Source: JALZHR01 sp036388475 (GTDB lineage: Bacteria > Acidobacteriota > Blastocatellia > Pyrinomonadales > Pyrinomonadaceae). From it: a stretch of DNA of 64,000 bases. Positions 18,585-28,268 of this stretch are shown one piece after another. A program made the translations under genes and the position numbers. The DNA is taken from assembly GCA_036388475.1 (NCBI GenBank), contig DASVRT010000027.1:1-64000 (forward strand). The letters are read 5' to 3'. How positions within the stretch are numbered: the stretch's first letter is position 1; the number at the start of each line of letters is the position of its first letter. The notes beneath the pieces are model-generated. The model saw only the letters and a list, made by a program, of their open reading frames with translations. It was not told the origin of the DNA and made no database searches.

Positions 18585-18595
18585 TTTATATTTTA

Positions 18596-19516
18596 CTAGT
18601 AAAGCATAAAGCGATATTCCACAATTTTGGTGACGCTGTAAGCTTTGCCGTCTTTGACGGCGGGTTCAAATTGAATTTGCTCGGCTGCCTGAATTGCGTT
18701 TCCGGTCAAGCCGAAAGGCAGTCTGGTAATTGGAGTAATCGTTCCGATTTGTCCGTTTTCCGAAAAAGTGACGCGCAGCTGAACGCTTCCGGTAATCAAA
18801 AAACGTCTGGCTAAATCCGTGTAACTGACGCGCGGTTTTGACAAAATTTTTAACGGCGATGTTTGCTCGGGCTGAATCGACGAAGGTTTCGGAACATTTA
18901 TGCTTTCGCCGTCGCTTCGCGTCGTTCCGTCGCCGCTTCCCGTGCCGCCGCCCGGGACGGGAACTTTAATTTTATTCGTATTTTCGGGCGCGACCGGATT
19001 CGTGACAATCTGCGATTCGGTTTTTTCATTGATTTTGTCGGTAAATTTGATTGAATCGAAAAAGCGCTCGACATCGGCGCTGCTTTCGGTTTCGCTCAGC
19101 GTGTGAAACAGGTAAATGCGTCGTTTGGCTTTTATTTCAAGAATTTTATTGTAAAAACCGTCGGCGTCGCGAAAAGTATAAACGACGCCGGAAAATCCCT
19201 GTATATCTTCCGCTTTGCTCGTCGCCGCATTAGTCTGAATAAACTCTCTAATCGAATCGAAAGGCGTTTGACTTTTTTCGCTCTCGGAATGAATGAAATA
19301 ATAAGTTTTATCGAATAAAGCCGCGTAAAGACCGTGGATTAAATAACCTTTATGGTCGACCGCACTGCGGTTTGACGGAAATTTCGGAAACTCGACGGAA
19401 AATTCTTCCTGCGTCGGGCTGTAAATCTGCCGGTTTCCTTTCGAGACTTCGCTTTGCGAATAAGCGGTCGTCAAAAAAAGCGCGATTAATAAAGCAGCAA
19501 ATAAAAATATCTTCAT
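18596..19516 (-). CDS. exported TonB C-terminal domain protein
   Basis: A 306-residue protein with a signal peptide (KIFLFAALLIALFLTTAYSQ) and a C-terminal TonB_C-like domain of ~80 residues (ITGSVQLRVTFSENGQIGTI ... IQFEPAVKDGKAYS). The middle is a Gly/Pro-rich linker. It lacks the N-terminal membrane anchor of true TonB, so it is a periplasmic TonB-fold protein common in Acidobacteria. The start codon overlaps the stop of the kinase gene (ATGA), with GGAGG inside the upstream gene. It may help the locus's outer-membrane receptor, but this is only inferred. Confidence 0.75.
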   Translation of the reverse strand: MKIFLFAALLIALFLTTAYSQSEVSKGNRQIYSPTQEEFSVEFPKFPSNRSAVDHKGYLIHGLYAALFDKTYYFIHSESEKSQTPFDSIREFIQTNAATSKAEDIQGFSGVVYTFRDADGFYNKILEIKAKRRIYLFHTLSETESSADVERFFDSIKFTDKINEKTESQIVTNPVAPENTNKIKVPVPGGGTGSGDGTTRSDGESINVPKPSSIQPEQTSPLKILSKPRVSYTDLARRFLITGSVQLRVTFSENGQIGTITPITRLPFGLTGNAIQAAEQIQFEPAVKDGKAYSVTKIVEYRFMLY

Positions 19517-20499
19517 CGTTTTCCTCCGTTTCTAAACTTCGCCAGAGCCATCTGCGCGGCGGCGACGGCGGGCGCAAATTTCGGCGCGGCGATAAAAGCT
19601 TTCGGCGCGATTTCGTGAACCGTTTCCAGCAGCGGCTGGCAAATCAATTCGCCCGCGCGGAAAATTCCGCCGACATAGCCGATTGGGAATTTTCGCCGCG
19701 TCATTTTTAATTCCTTAATTACGGCTTTCGCCGCCAGACCGAGCTCGCGCCCGGCTTCTTCCAGAACGGCAATCGCCACGCGGTCGCCCGCCTGCGCCGT
19801 TTCGATGACAAAACGCGCAAATCCGGCGATTCTCGCATTATCAATCTGCGGCGCGTAAATCGCAACCGATAAATCTTCGAGCCGTCCGGCGCGAAAATAA
19901 TCCACCGCCAAATCGCTGAGATTCGTCGATTGCCCGCGTCCGTCCGAAGCTTTGGCGACGGCTTGCAGCGCCCGCCGCGCAATGCCCGCGCCGCCGCCTT
20001 CGTCGCCCGCGAGCGGTCCCCAGCCGCCCGCGATGGCTTTTTCGTCTTTCGCGTTTTGTCCGATGCAGACCGAGCCGGTTCCGGCAATCACGCACAAACC
20101 TTCTTTGCCCTGCGTCGCGGCGAAAAGTGCGATTTCGGCGTCGGTGATGACTTCGACCGCCTTGACGCGAAGGCGTTCGGAAACGAGCCGCCGCAGAATT
20201 TGCCGCAAATCGGCGCGGCGGACGCCTGCCAGCCCGCATTCGATGGCGACGATATCGCCTTGATTTAATCCGGCATTGTCGCAGGCAGTATCGACCGCGG
20301 CGAAAATATTTGCCGCCGCTTTTTCGATTCCGACGCGCAAAGGATTCGACGCGCCCGCAAACGCTTCGCCGACGATGGTGTTTTCCGCGTCGAGCAAAAC
20401 GATGTGAGTTTTCGTTCCGCCGCCGTCAACACCCAGAAACAGATTGTGAAAGTCACGAAAACGTTTCGACGAACGCTTTTTTGAAATTTGCGCGCTCAT
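19513..20499 (-). CDS. BadF/BadG/NagK-type amino-sugar kinase
   Basis: A 328-residue ASKHA-fold kinase predicted to phosphorylate GlcNAc and/or MurNAc at C6. Phosphate-1 loop is LGVDGGGTKTHIVLLD. The adenosine region includes CVIAGTGSVCIG and the family hallmark GGWGPLAGDEGGGAGI. Clostridial MurK and eukaryotic NAGK belong to the same family, and the neighbouring murQ makes MurNAc kinase activity attractive. The stop overlaps the next gene by four bases. It is transcribed divergently from the LysR gene at 20725, which may regulate it. Confidence 0.88.
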   Translation of the reverse strand: MSAQISKKRSSKRFRDFHNLFLGVDGGGTKTHIVLLDAENTIVGEAFAGASNPLRVGIEKAAANIFAAVDTACDNAGLNQGDIVAIECGLAGVRRADLRQILRRLVSERLRVKAVEVITDAEIALFAATQGKEGLCVIAGTGSVCIGQNAKDEKAIAGGWGPLAGDEGGGAGIARRALQAVAKASDGRGQSTNLSDLAVDYFRAGRLEDLSVAIYAPQIDNARIAGFARFVIETAQAGDRVAIAVLEEAGRELGLAAKAVIKELKMTRRKFPIGYVGGIFRAGELICQPLLETVHEIAPKAFIAAPKFAPAVAAAQMALAKFRNGGKR

Positions 20500-20611
20500 G
20501 GTTAGAATATTTTTAGAAATTTCTTCTTATATTTTAAACACGACTTGACATATAATGAAAACTAAAAGATTTTATCTAATCAATAAGTTATTTTGATATT
20601 TGTCTTTTTAG

Positions 20612-20720
20612 TCGTCCCTAGTCATTCGCCCGTTGTCCTTTCTTTGCCGGTTGAGTGTTTTTCAAAAGTTGATAGATATAAAACCGGCGAAGGACAAAGG
20701 GCAAATGACGAATGACCAAA
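20612..20720. repeat. inverted repeat in divergent promoter region
   Basis: TAGTCATTCGCCCGTTGTCC and CTTTGCCGGTT on the left are complementary to AACCGGCGAAGG and GGGCAAATGACGAATGAC on the right. The whole kinase-LysR intergenic gap can fold into one long imperfect hairpin. Similar words occur in other gaps and inside the kinase gene near 11920. Confidence 0.5.
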
Positions 20721-20724
20721 CTTT

Positions 20725-21642
20725 ATGGAAATCCGACAATTGAGAGCTTTCGTGGCAATCGCGGAAGCGAAAACTTTTACGGCGGGCGCTAAACGCGTCC
20801 ACGTGACGCAGGCGGCAATTTCGATGCAGATTCGGCAGCTCGAAGATGAAGTCGGCTTGCCGCTGTTTACGCGCACGCCGCGCCGCGTTTTGATGACCGA
20901 AGCCGGCGATTTGCTGCTGGAAAGAGCCCGAAAAATTCTGCGCGAGCACGACGCGGCGGTCGAGGAAATCGCCGAAATCGCGGGCGCGGAATACGGTCGC
21001 TTACGCATCGGCTCGGCTTCGGCGATGTTTACGACCAACCAGCTGCCGAAGATTCTGCAAAATTTAAAAACTAAATTTCCGAATGCCGTCGTCTCCGTCG
21101 CGTCGGGCACGAGCGCGGCGCTGGTGCAGAAAATTATGAACGGCGAAAGCGACGTCGCGTTTGTCTCGCTGCCGGTCGAAAACTCGAACATTCAAAGCGA
21201 GCTTTTATTCAGCGACGAGATTGTCGCCATCGCCAACCCGAAACATCCGCTCGCCAAACAGAAAGTTATCAGCGCGGCGGCGCTCGCCGGCGAGCCGTTA
21301 ATCCTGGGCGAGCAGGGCGGCAACACGCGGCGGCAGATTGACGATTTCTTTTTGCAGGTCGGCGTCAAGCCGAACGTCGTGATGGAATTGTCGCGCCAAT
21401 CGGCGATTAATCGAATGGTCGAAAATAATATGGGCGTCGGCATCGCCAGCGCGAAAACGGTCAAGCAGTCGGTCGCCGAAGGCAAATTCGTCGCCTGGTG
21501 GATTGAAGGCGCGACGATGAACTGGGAACTCGGCTTGGCGCGTCTGCGCGGCGGCTATTTCTCGCCGATTGCGCACGAATTTGCCCGTCTCTGCCGTGAA
21601 AGCTTTGCGGAAAAAGAAAAGGAACTGAAAGCGAAAAAATGA
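20725..21642 (+). CDS. LysR-family transcriptional regulator
   Basis: A 305-residue regulator. The N-terminal winged HTH is clear (EIRQLRAFVAIAEAKTFTAG, then VTQAAISMQIRQLE), followed by the linker helix and a periplasmic-binding-like effector domain from about residue 90. It lies divergent from the amino-sugar kinase operon and overlaps the NamZ fusion gene by four bases, so it probably controls the peptidoglycan-salvage locus. The effector is unknown; a MurNAc-derived sugar would fit. Confidence 0.9.
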   Translation: MEIRQLRAFVAIAEAKTFTAGAKRVHVTQAAISMQIRQLEDEVGLPLFTRTPRRVLMTEAGDLLLERARKILREHDAAVEEIAEIAGAEYGRLRIGSASAMFTTNQLPKILQNLKTKFPNAVVSVASGTSAALVQKIMNGESDVAFVSLPVENSNIQSELLFSDEIVAIANPKHPLAKQKVISAAALAGEPLILGEQGGNTRRQIDDFFLQVGVKPNVVMELSRQSAINRMVENNMGVGIASAKTVKQSVAEGKFVAWWIEGATMNWELGLARLRGGYFSPIAHEFARLCRESFAEKEKELKAKK

Positions 21643-24200
21643 AGAAAGTTGTCAGCGGTCAGTGGTCATTGGTCGGTTTGTTTTCAATAAATAAACTGCA
21701 AAACTATTCTCGGCGGCACGGCGTCTGCGCGGCGCTGTTTTTTGCGTTTTGCCTTTTGCCTTTTGCCTTTGCCGAGGCGCAAAGCTTGCCCGTCGCTTTG
21801 CCGCAAACGGTCGGGATGAACGCGGCAAAGCTCAATCAGATTGATGCTTTAGTCGCCAAAGACATCGCCGACAAAAAACTGCCGGGCGCGGTCGTCCTGG
21901 TCGGACACAAAGGAAAAATCGTTTTCCGCAAGGCTTACGGCAATCGCGCGCTTGTTCCGGCGGTCGAAAAAATGACGGTTGACACGATTTTCGATGTCGC
22001 GTCGTTAACCAAACCGATTGCGACGGCGACTTCCGTAATGATTCTAATCGAGCAGGGAAAGCTTCGCCTGAACGATACGGTCGGCAGATTTATTCCCGAA
22101 ATTCAGGACGAAAACGCCAAGCGCATTACGATTCAACAGCTTCTGACGCACGTTTCCGGTTATCAGCCTGATTTCGACCTTCGGGAAAAATGGACCGGAC
22201 GCGAAGGAATGCTGCAAGCGCTTTACAAAGAAAAATTGCGGAGCGCGCCGGGAACGCGTTTCGTTTATTCGGACATCGGTTTTATCGTGCTCGGCGAGAT
22301 TATCGAGCGCGTCAGCGAAAATTATTTGGATAAGTTTACTTCCGACAGTATTTTTATTTCGCTGAAAGCCCCTAAAACGGGTTTTTACGGCGGCGTGAGC
22401 GTTGCCGATTTGGTCTATGGAAACCTGATTGCGCCGACTGAAAACATCAAGGGTCAGCAAAATTATCTAGGCGCGAAATTTGAAGGCGGTGAAAGGGAAG
22501 GAAATAGAATTCTGCGCGGCGAAGTTCACGACCCGACATCTTTCCGAATGAACGGCGTCGCCGGACACGCCGGACTTTTTTCGACCGCCGACGATTTGGC
22601 GCGCTTTTGCCAGATGCTTCTGAACGGCGGCACGCTGGACGGAAAAAGAATTTTGTCGGCGCAGACCATTGCCAGAATGACCGCGCCGGTCGTCGTTTCC
22701 GAAGACGGCGCGACGCGGGGCTTGGGCTGGGATATGAACACTTCTTTTTCGTCGAATCGCGGCGACCTTTTTCCGCTCGGCTCTTTCGGTCACACGGGTT
22801 TTACGGGAACGAGCGTCTGGATTGACCGCGTTTCGCAGACTTTTGTCGTGTTTCTCTCGAACCGCGTTCACCCGGACGGGAAAGGCGACGTGACGCCGCT
22901 TCGCTCGCGCATTGCAACCGTCGTCGCTTCGGCGATTGAAGACGTGCCGGTCGAAGCGATGCGGCTTGCCGAAAACGTTTATTCGGCGCAGGTCGCGGCG
23001 CAGATTCCGAGATTTAAGGAACAGGTTCAGCGGTCAGCCGCCGGCAATCAGCGGTCAGCTTTGAACGTCACGGTTTTGAATGGAATCGACGTTCTGGAAA
23101 AAGAGAAGTTTAAGCGATTGGAAAATCTGCGCCTCGGTTTGGTCACGAATCATACCGGAAAAAATCTCTCGGGAAAACAGACTATTGATGTTTTGAAGGA
23201 AGCTCCGAATGTCAAACTCGTCGCGCTTTTCGCGCCCGAACACGGCATTCGCGGGCAGCTCGACCAGGAAAAAATCACGGATTCGACGGACGAGAAAACC
23301 GGCTTGCCGATTTATTCGCTCTACGGCGAAACGCGCAAGCCGAAGCCGGAACAGCTTGCCGATCTCGACGCGATTGTTTTCGATATACAGGACGTCGGCG
23401 TGCGGTTTTACACTTATATTTCCACGCTCAGAGGCGTTCTGGAAGAAGCCGCGAAAGCGAAAAAGCCGGTTTTCGTGCTCGACCGCGTCAATCCGATAAA
23501 CGGCTTGACGGTCGAAGGCGCGCTCGCCGATGCGGATAAGCTGAACTTTATCGCCACGCACCCGATTGTCGTCCGGCACGGAATGACGGTCGGCGAGCTG
23601 GCGCAGATGTTCAACGCCGAAAACAAAATCGGCGCGGATTTGCGCGTCGTGAAAATGGAAAACTGGACGCGCGCGATGTGGTTTGACGAAACGAATCAGA
23701 TTTGGACGAATCCTTCGCCGAATATGCGCAGCCTGACGCAGGCGACGCTTTATCCGGGCGTCGGATTATTGGAAGTCACCAATGTTTCGGTCGGGCGCGG
23801 AACCGATACGCCGTTTGAAATCGTCGGCGCGCCGTGGCTCGACGGGCAAAAACTGGCTTTGTATCTGAACCGGCGAAATTTGCCCGGCGTGCGCTTCGTT
23901 CCCGTTCGTTTTAAGCCGAATGCTTCGGTTTTCAAGGACGAAAACCTCGGCGGCGTCAACGTCATTATCACCGACCGGAAAGCGTTTGAATCCGTGCGGA
24001 CGGGAATCGAAATCGCGGTCGCGCTGCGCCGCCTGTACCCGAACGAATGGCAGGTCGAAAGGTATAGCCGCCTGCTGGTCAACGCCGAGATTCTGGAGCG
24101 CGTCAGGCGCGGCGATGCGCCCGAAGAAATAGAAAAAGCGTGGCAGCCGCAGCTGGACGAATTTAAAAAGCGTCGGGCATCATTTTTGCTTTACAACTAA
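21639..24200 (+). CDS. serine hydrolase fused to exo-beta-N-acetylmuramidase (NamZ, DUF1343)
   Basis: An 853-residue two-domain exported protein. Residues ~50-440 are a beta-lactamase-fold serine hydrolase: SLTK (SxxK nucleophile), FVYSDIGF (YxN-like with Asp) and GHTGFTG (HxG). Residues ~485-850 are DUF1343/GH171, the NamZ family that releases MurNAc from non-reducing ends; diagnostic stretches are APEHGIRG, FDIQDVGVRFYTY, NPSPNMRSL and TNVSVGRGTDTPFE. In Bacillus these are separate neighbouring genes (ybbE/amiE and ybbC/namZ). The N-terminus and the interdomain linker (near 23025-23065) contain heptamer-type repeat words. It overlaps the LysR gene. Confidence 0.9.
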   Translation: MKKVVSGQWSLVGLFSINKLQNYSRRHGVCAALFFAFCLLPFAFAEAQSLPVALPQTVGMNAAKLNQIDALVAKDIADKKLPGAVVLVGHKGKIVFRKAYGNRALVPAVEKMTVDTIFDVASLTKPIATATSVMILIEQGKLRLNDTVGRFIPEIQDENAKRITIQQLLTHVSGYQPDFDLREKWTGREGMLQALYKEKLRSAPGTRFVYSDIGFIVLGEIIERVSENYLDKFTSDSIFISLKAPKTGFYGGVSVADLVYGNLIAPTENIKGQQNYLGAKFEGGEREGNRILRGEVHDPTSFRMNGVAGHAGLFSTADDLARFCQMLLNGGTLDGKRILSAQTIARMTAPVVVSEDGATRGLGWDMNTSFSSNRGDLFPLGSFGHTGFTGTSVWIDRVSQTFVVFLSNRVHPDGKGDVTPLRSRIATVVASAIEDVPVEAMRLAENVYSAQVAAQIPRFKEQVQRSAAGNQRSALNVTVLNGIDVLEKEKFKRLENLRLGLVTNHTGKNLSGKQTIDVLKEAPNVKLVALFAPEHGIRGQLDQEKITDSTDEKTGLPIYSLYGETRKPKPEQLADLDAIVFDIQDVGVRFYTYISTLRGVLEEAAKAKKPVFVLDRVNPINGLTVEGALADADKLNFIATHPIVVRHGMTVGELAQMFNAENKIGADLRVVKMENWTRAMWFDETNQIWTNPSPNMRSLTQATLYPGVGLLEVTNVSVGRGTDTPFEIVGAPWLDGQKLALYLNRRNLPGVRFVPVRFKPNASVFKDENLGGVNVIITDRKAFESVRTGIEIAVALRRLYPNEWQVERYSRLLVNAEILERVRRGDAPEEIEKAWQPQLDEFKKRRASFLLYN

Positions 24201-24273
24201 CGGATTTAGGTTTATAAAATTTCTTAAGTCTTAACATTTTCGCAATACCCAATTAAAATCGGAAATCCATATT

Positions 24274-24286
24274 TTGGTCAGACCAA
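24274..24286. promoter_or_regulatory. TTGGTCAGACCAA palindrome, GntR/FadR-type operator candidate
   Basis: A perfect 6+1+6 palindrome 111 bases before the receptor start. The TTGGTC/GACCAA arms match the TGGTnnnACCA pattern bound by FadR-subfamily GntR regulators. No GntR gene is in the window, so the regulator is unknown. Confidence 0.5.
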
Positions 24287-24396
24287 TTTTCGCGCCCATC
24301 CATAACGAAAATTTGAAGGTTTTTCCAAAAAATTAAATAAATCTTATAGTTTGTCATTATAAGGATCAGCAAAATTTCAGGAAGGAATCGAAGAAA

Positions 24397-27300
24397 ATGA
24401 AACATAATTTCAAGCAAATGCGCTTTATGCTGCTGGCAATCGCTCTGCTTTTCAGCTTCAGCGGTTTAGTCACAGCCCAGGAAGTAACCGGCTCGATTGT
24501 CGGCACGGTACGCGATTCGTCGGGCGCAGCGGTGCCGGGCGCGACCGTGACCATCAGCGACCCGACCAAAGATAATATCGCGGTTCGCACGACCACGACC
24601 AACGAAGACGGCGAATTCTCCGCGCCCAATCTGGTGGTCAGCACTTATGTCGTGACGGTCGAAGCGGCGAATTTTAAAAAATCCGTCACCACCGACATCA
24701 AACTCGACCTCGGTCAGCGCCGCTCGGTTGAAGTTACGCTCCAGGCGGGAAGAATCGAGGAAACCGTGACGGTCGAATCCGACCCCGTTTCGGTCGAGCT
24801 GTCAACGCCGCAGGTCGGCACAGTCATCAACGGCGAGCAGGTGCGCGAGCTTTCGATTAACAATCGTAATTTTACCCAGCTGGTGACGCTCGCGCCCGGC
24901 GTGACCAACGACCTTTCCGACCAGGTTTATGTCGGAACGACCGCGACGGCAAACGAAAATAACAACACGGGCGCGCAAGCCAACCAGCCGAACACCGTCA
25001 ATATTTCCGTCAACGGCACGCGCAGCAGCCAGAATACCTTTACGGTGGACGGCGCGGACGTGACCGACCGCGGTTCAAACATCACTATTCAATCTTATCC
25101 GAGCGTTGATTCAATCGGCGAATTCCGCGTTCTGCGCTCGCTCTTTCCCGCGGAATCGGGCAGAAGCGGCGGCGGGCAGGTTAATGTCATTACGCGCTCC
25201 GGAACCGATAAATTCAAAGGCTCTTTTTATGAATTCGTCCGCAACGAAGCTTTCAACGCCAACGATTATTTCAGCAATCAGGTCGCGCCCGTCGGACGTG
25301 ACGAAGAAGGAAAAGCCAAACGCCGCCCGTTCCGCTATAACAATTTCGGATGGACGCTCGGCGGTCCGATTTACTTCTTTAACTTTGGCGAGAGAGACCC
25401 GGACGATGCAATGTTTAAAAGATACAAAAGAACATTTTTCTTCTTCTCGCAGGAATGGCGACGCGACCTGCGTTACCCGACCTTGAGTTCGACCGTGCCT
25501 GACGCGCAGCTGCGGCAGGGAATCTTTCCGGTAGATATCTGTTTACAGGCGAGCGGAACGACCTGCAACGCGTTTCTGCCGGCGGGAACGCGGCTTTCGA
25601 CCGTCCGTCCGATTAGCGCGGTGGCGCAGCAGTATGTAAATCTTATTTACAATAATCTGCCGCTGCCGACCAATGCCGCGACTTATGCGTTAATTTTCCC
25701 GACGCTGAACAAAGCGAATTTCCGGCAGGAGATTATTAAAATAGACCACAGCTTTTCGGAAAAATGGTCGATGTATTACCGCTATCAGCGCGATACGATT
25801 CCGACGCTCGACGCCAACGCGATTTTCTCTTCCGGCTCAAACTTGCCCGGAGTTTCGACGACGGAAACCAATTCGCCCGGCAGAACGCATACCTTGCAGT
25901 CGACTTATGTCATCAATCCGCGAATGATTATCGAAGGTCGCTACGCCTTCGGCTACGGCGCGATTTTGAGCAACAACGTCGGTTTGCTGGCGCTGGCTAA
26001 TTCTCCGATTACGCCGCCGATGCCTTATGTTAATCAGCGCGACCGCGTGCCGACCATCACGGGCAACGGTTTCGGCGCGTTGCAGGGATTCGGTCCGTAC
26101 GACAACTTTTCCTGGAAACAGAATTACAGCGGCAGCTTTACGTGGATTGCGGGAAGCCACACGATGAAATTCGGCGCGGTTTACTCGTTGTATCGAAAAA
26201 ATGAAAACGCTATTGCCGGAAGTAACGAAGGCACTTTCAGCGCCTTTAACACGCCCGGCGCGGCAGCTAACGTCACTGCTACGGGCGTGACCGGAACATT
26301 GAACCAGAACCGCCAGCTGTGGGCAAACTTCCTGCTCGGAACGAATGCCACGTTTACGCAGGCGAGTTTTGATTACACGGCGGATTTACGGCAGAAAGCC
26401 GTCGAAGCATACGCTCAGGACGAGTGGCGCGCGCGTAAAAACTTAACGCTTTACTACGGCGTCCGTTATTCATTCTTCGGCTCGCCGTGGGACAAAAACG
26501 GTCGGTTGACGAATTTTATCCCCGAACTTTATAACCCGAACGCCGCGCCTTTAGTCACCGGCGCGGGCAACCGCGTCGCCGGAGCCGGTAAAAATTTCTG
26601 TAACGGCATCATCGCCAACACGCAGAACTTTACGACCGGTCCGGCACAATTTAACTGCACGCCGATACAATCGCCGTGGGGCAAATTCATTATAGACGCG
26701 CCGAAAACCGATTTCGCTCCGCGAGTCGGTATCGCCTGGGACCCGTTCGGGAAGGGCGAAACAGCCATCAGAACCGGCTACGGAATTTATCACGAGCAGG
26801 TTTTGAGCGGAAACCTTTTGTCGGTAATCGGTTTAAATCCGCCGTACCAGCAAACCTGCACCGTGACCGGCATCAATATCGACAATCCGGTTCCGGGCGG
26901 CAACTGTACCGTCGCGGCGGCGGCAACCGCTCCGAACATTCGCGCGATTCAATCGGACTGGAAAACTCCGTATACGCAGCATTGGTCGCTCGACGTGCAG
27001 CAGCAGCTGACGAAGCAGACGATTATCACAATCGGTTATTACGGCTCGCGCGGCGTTAATCTGATAGGCGCGTTTGAACTGAACGAACTGCAGCCGGGAC
27101 AGGCTTTAAACTCGCTCTGCGCCGTCGGCGCTTCGACGACGCCGACCGTCGCGTGTCAAACACCCGGAGTGGCGATTTTAAACGGCACGCCGACAAATAT
27201 GCTTGACCAGCTGCGTCCGTATCGCGGTTATCGCTCAATCAACGTGATTCAAACGCGGTATAACTCCGATTATCACAGCCTGCAATTCGGCGGACAGCAC

Positions 27301-28002
27301 CGTTTCGGCGGCAGCTCGCAGCTCAACGTTGCTTATACGTGGTCGAAGAATTTAACCGACAATCAAACCGACCGCTCGACCGCGCCGCAGAATTCGTATG
27401 ATATTCGCAGCGAATACGGTCGCGCGACGCTCGACCGCCGGCACGTGTTCACGGTCAATTACGTTTACGAGGTGCCGTTCTTCAAAAATCGCAGAGATTT
27501 TGCGGGAACGGTTTTCGGCGGCTGGCAGGCTTCCGGCATCGCCACTTTCCAGACGGGATTGCCGCTGACCATCACAACTTCGAATTTCGACCCGGCGGGA
27601 CTCGGATTCGTCAGCGCTTTAGTGGCGGGCGGCAGACCGAATGTCATCTGCGACCCGAACGAAGGCGCGCCGCATACTCAGGGACAATGGTTTAATACCG
27701 CCTGTTTCGTGGCTAATCCGACGGCGACGACGAACGTTAATCTTCCGAATATCGCCGGAACCGCCGGTCGAGGTATTGTCGAAGGACCGGGAACCAGGCG
27801 CGTCGATTTCACCTTGTCGAAGAATATCTACTTCGGCTCGGAGCGTCAGATGCGTTTGCAATTGCGCGGCGAAGCGTTCAATGTTTTTAACTGGACAAGT
27901 TTCCGCGCCGTCAGCACTAACATCACGGCAACGACTTTCGGACAGGTTTTATCGGTCCGCGACCCGCGCACGCTGCAATTCGGCGTGAAATTCTACTGGT
28001 AA
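24397..28002 (+). CDS. TonB-dependent outer-membrane receptor, Oar-like
   Basis: A 1201-residue receptor. GGAAGG lies about 14 bases upstream of the ATG. A signal peptide ends near residue 27 (FSFSGLVTAQ). A carboxypeptidase-regulatory-like (CarboxypepD_reg) domain covers ~28-110 (TGSIVGTVRDSSGAAVPGAT), then a plug domain near 120-260 with SVNGTRSSQNTFTVDG and a ~900-residue barrel ending in FGVKFYW, the aromatic C-terminal residue expected for outer-membrane insertion. This is the Oar/SusC-like type abundant in Acidobacteria. Placed between NamZ and NagA, it plausibly imports muropeptide or chitin fragments. A strong terminator follows. Confidence 0.92.
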   Translation: MKHNFKQMRFMLLAIALLFSFSGLVTAQEVTGSIVGTVRDSSGAAVPGATVTISDPTKDNIAVRTTTTNEDGEFSAPNLVVSTYVVTVEAANFKKSVTTDIKLDLGQRRSVEVTLQAGRIEETVTVESDPVSVELSTPQVGTVINGEQVRELSINNRNFTQLVTLAPGVTNDLSDQVYVGTTATANENNNTGAQANQPNTVNISVNGTRSSQNTFTVDGADVTDRGSNITIQSYPSVDSIGEFRVLRSLFPAESGRSGGGQVNVITRSGTDKFKGSFYEFVRNEAFNANDYFSNQVAPVGRDEEGKAKRRPFRYNNFGWTLGGPIYFFNFGERDPDDAMFKRYKRTFFFFSQEWRRDLRYPTLSSTVPDAQLRQGIFPVDICLQASGTTCNAFLPAGTRLSTVRPISAVAQQYVNLIYNNLPLPTNAATYALIFPTLNKANFRQEIIKIDHSFSEKWSMYYRYQRDTIPTLDANAIFSSGSNLPGVSTTETNSPGRTHTLQSTYVINPRMIIEGRYAFGYGAILSNNVGLLALANSPITPPMPYVNQRDRVPTITGNGFGALQGFGPYDNFSWKQNYSGSFTWIAGSHTMKFGAVYSLYRKNENAIAGSNEGTFSAFNTPGAAANVTATGVTGTLNQNRQLWANFLLGTNATFTQASFDYTADLRQKAVEAYAQDEWRARKNLTLYYGVRYSFFGSPWDKNGRLTNFIPELYNPNAAPLVTGAGNRVAGAGKNFCNGIIANTQNFTTGPAQFNCTPIQSPWGKFIIDAPKTDFAPRVGIAWDPFGKGETAIRTGYGIYHEQVLSGNLLSVIGLNPPYQQTCTVTGINIDNPVPGGNCTVAAAATAPNIRAIQSDWKTPYTQHWSLDVQQQLTKQTIITIGYYGSRGVNLIGAFELNELQPGQALNSLCAVGASTTPTVACQTPGVAILNGTPTNMLDQLRPYRGYRSINVIQTRYNSDYHSLQFGGQHRFGGSSQLNVAYTWSKNLTDNQTDRSTAPQNSYDIRSEYGRATLDRRHVFTVNYVYEVPFFKNRRDFAGTVFGGWQASGIATFQTGLPLTITTSNFDPAGLGFVSALVAGGRPNVICDPNEGAPHTQGQWFNTACFVANPTATTNVNLPNIAGTAGRGIVEGPGTRRVDFTLSKNIYFGSERQMRLQLRGEAFNVFNWTSFRAVSTNITATTFGQVLSVRDPRTLQFGVKFYW

Positions 28003-28017
28003 TATTTAATGTGACTG

Positions 28018-28054
28018 AAAGCATAGGTTTTCCGAATCGGAAAACCTATGCTTT
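28018..28054 (+). terminator. 18-bp perfect stem terminator
   Basis: AAAGCATAGGTTTTCCGA and its exact complement flank a single A just after the receptor stop. A second, imperfect hairpin sharing the GGAAAACTTATGCTTTC word follows at about 28066-28112. Confidence 0.8.
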
Positions 28055-28268
28055 TAATTCAATTCGGAAAACTTATGCTTTCAAAAATTTGGAAGCATAA
28101 GTTTTCTGTTTTAAGGGGAAATATGAAATACTATTTATTTCAAATTTTTTAGAGGTTTTTCAGTTTTTTCTCCGTCAAATACTATCCAAGTCATTTTCAA
28201 AGGTAAGGACGCTTCCAAAGAGGGCTTTTTATTTGCCAAGTATTATCCGGCGTGAAAAAATTCTTTTT

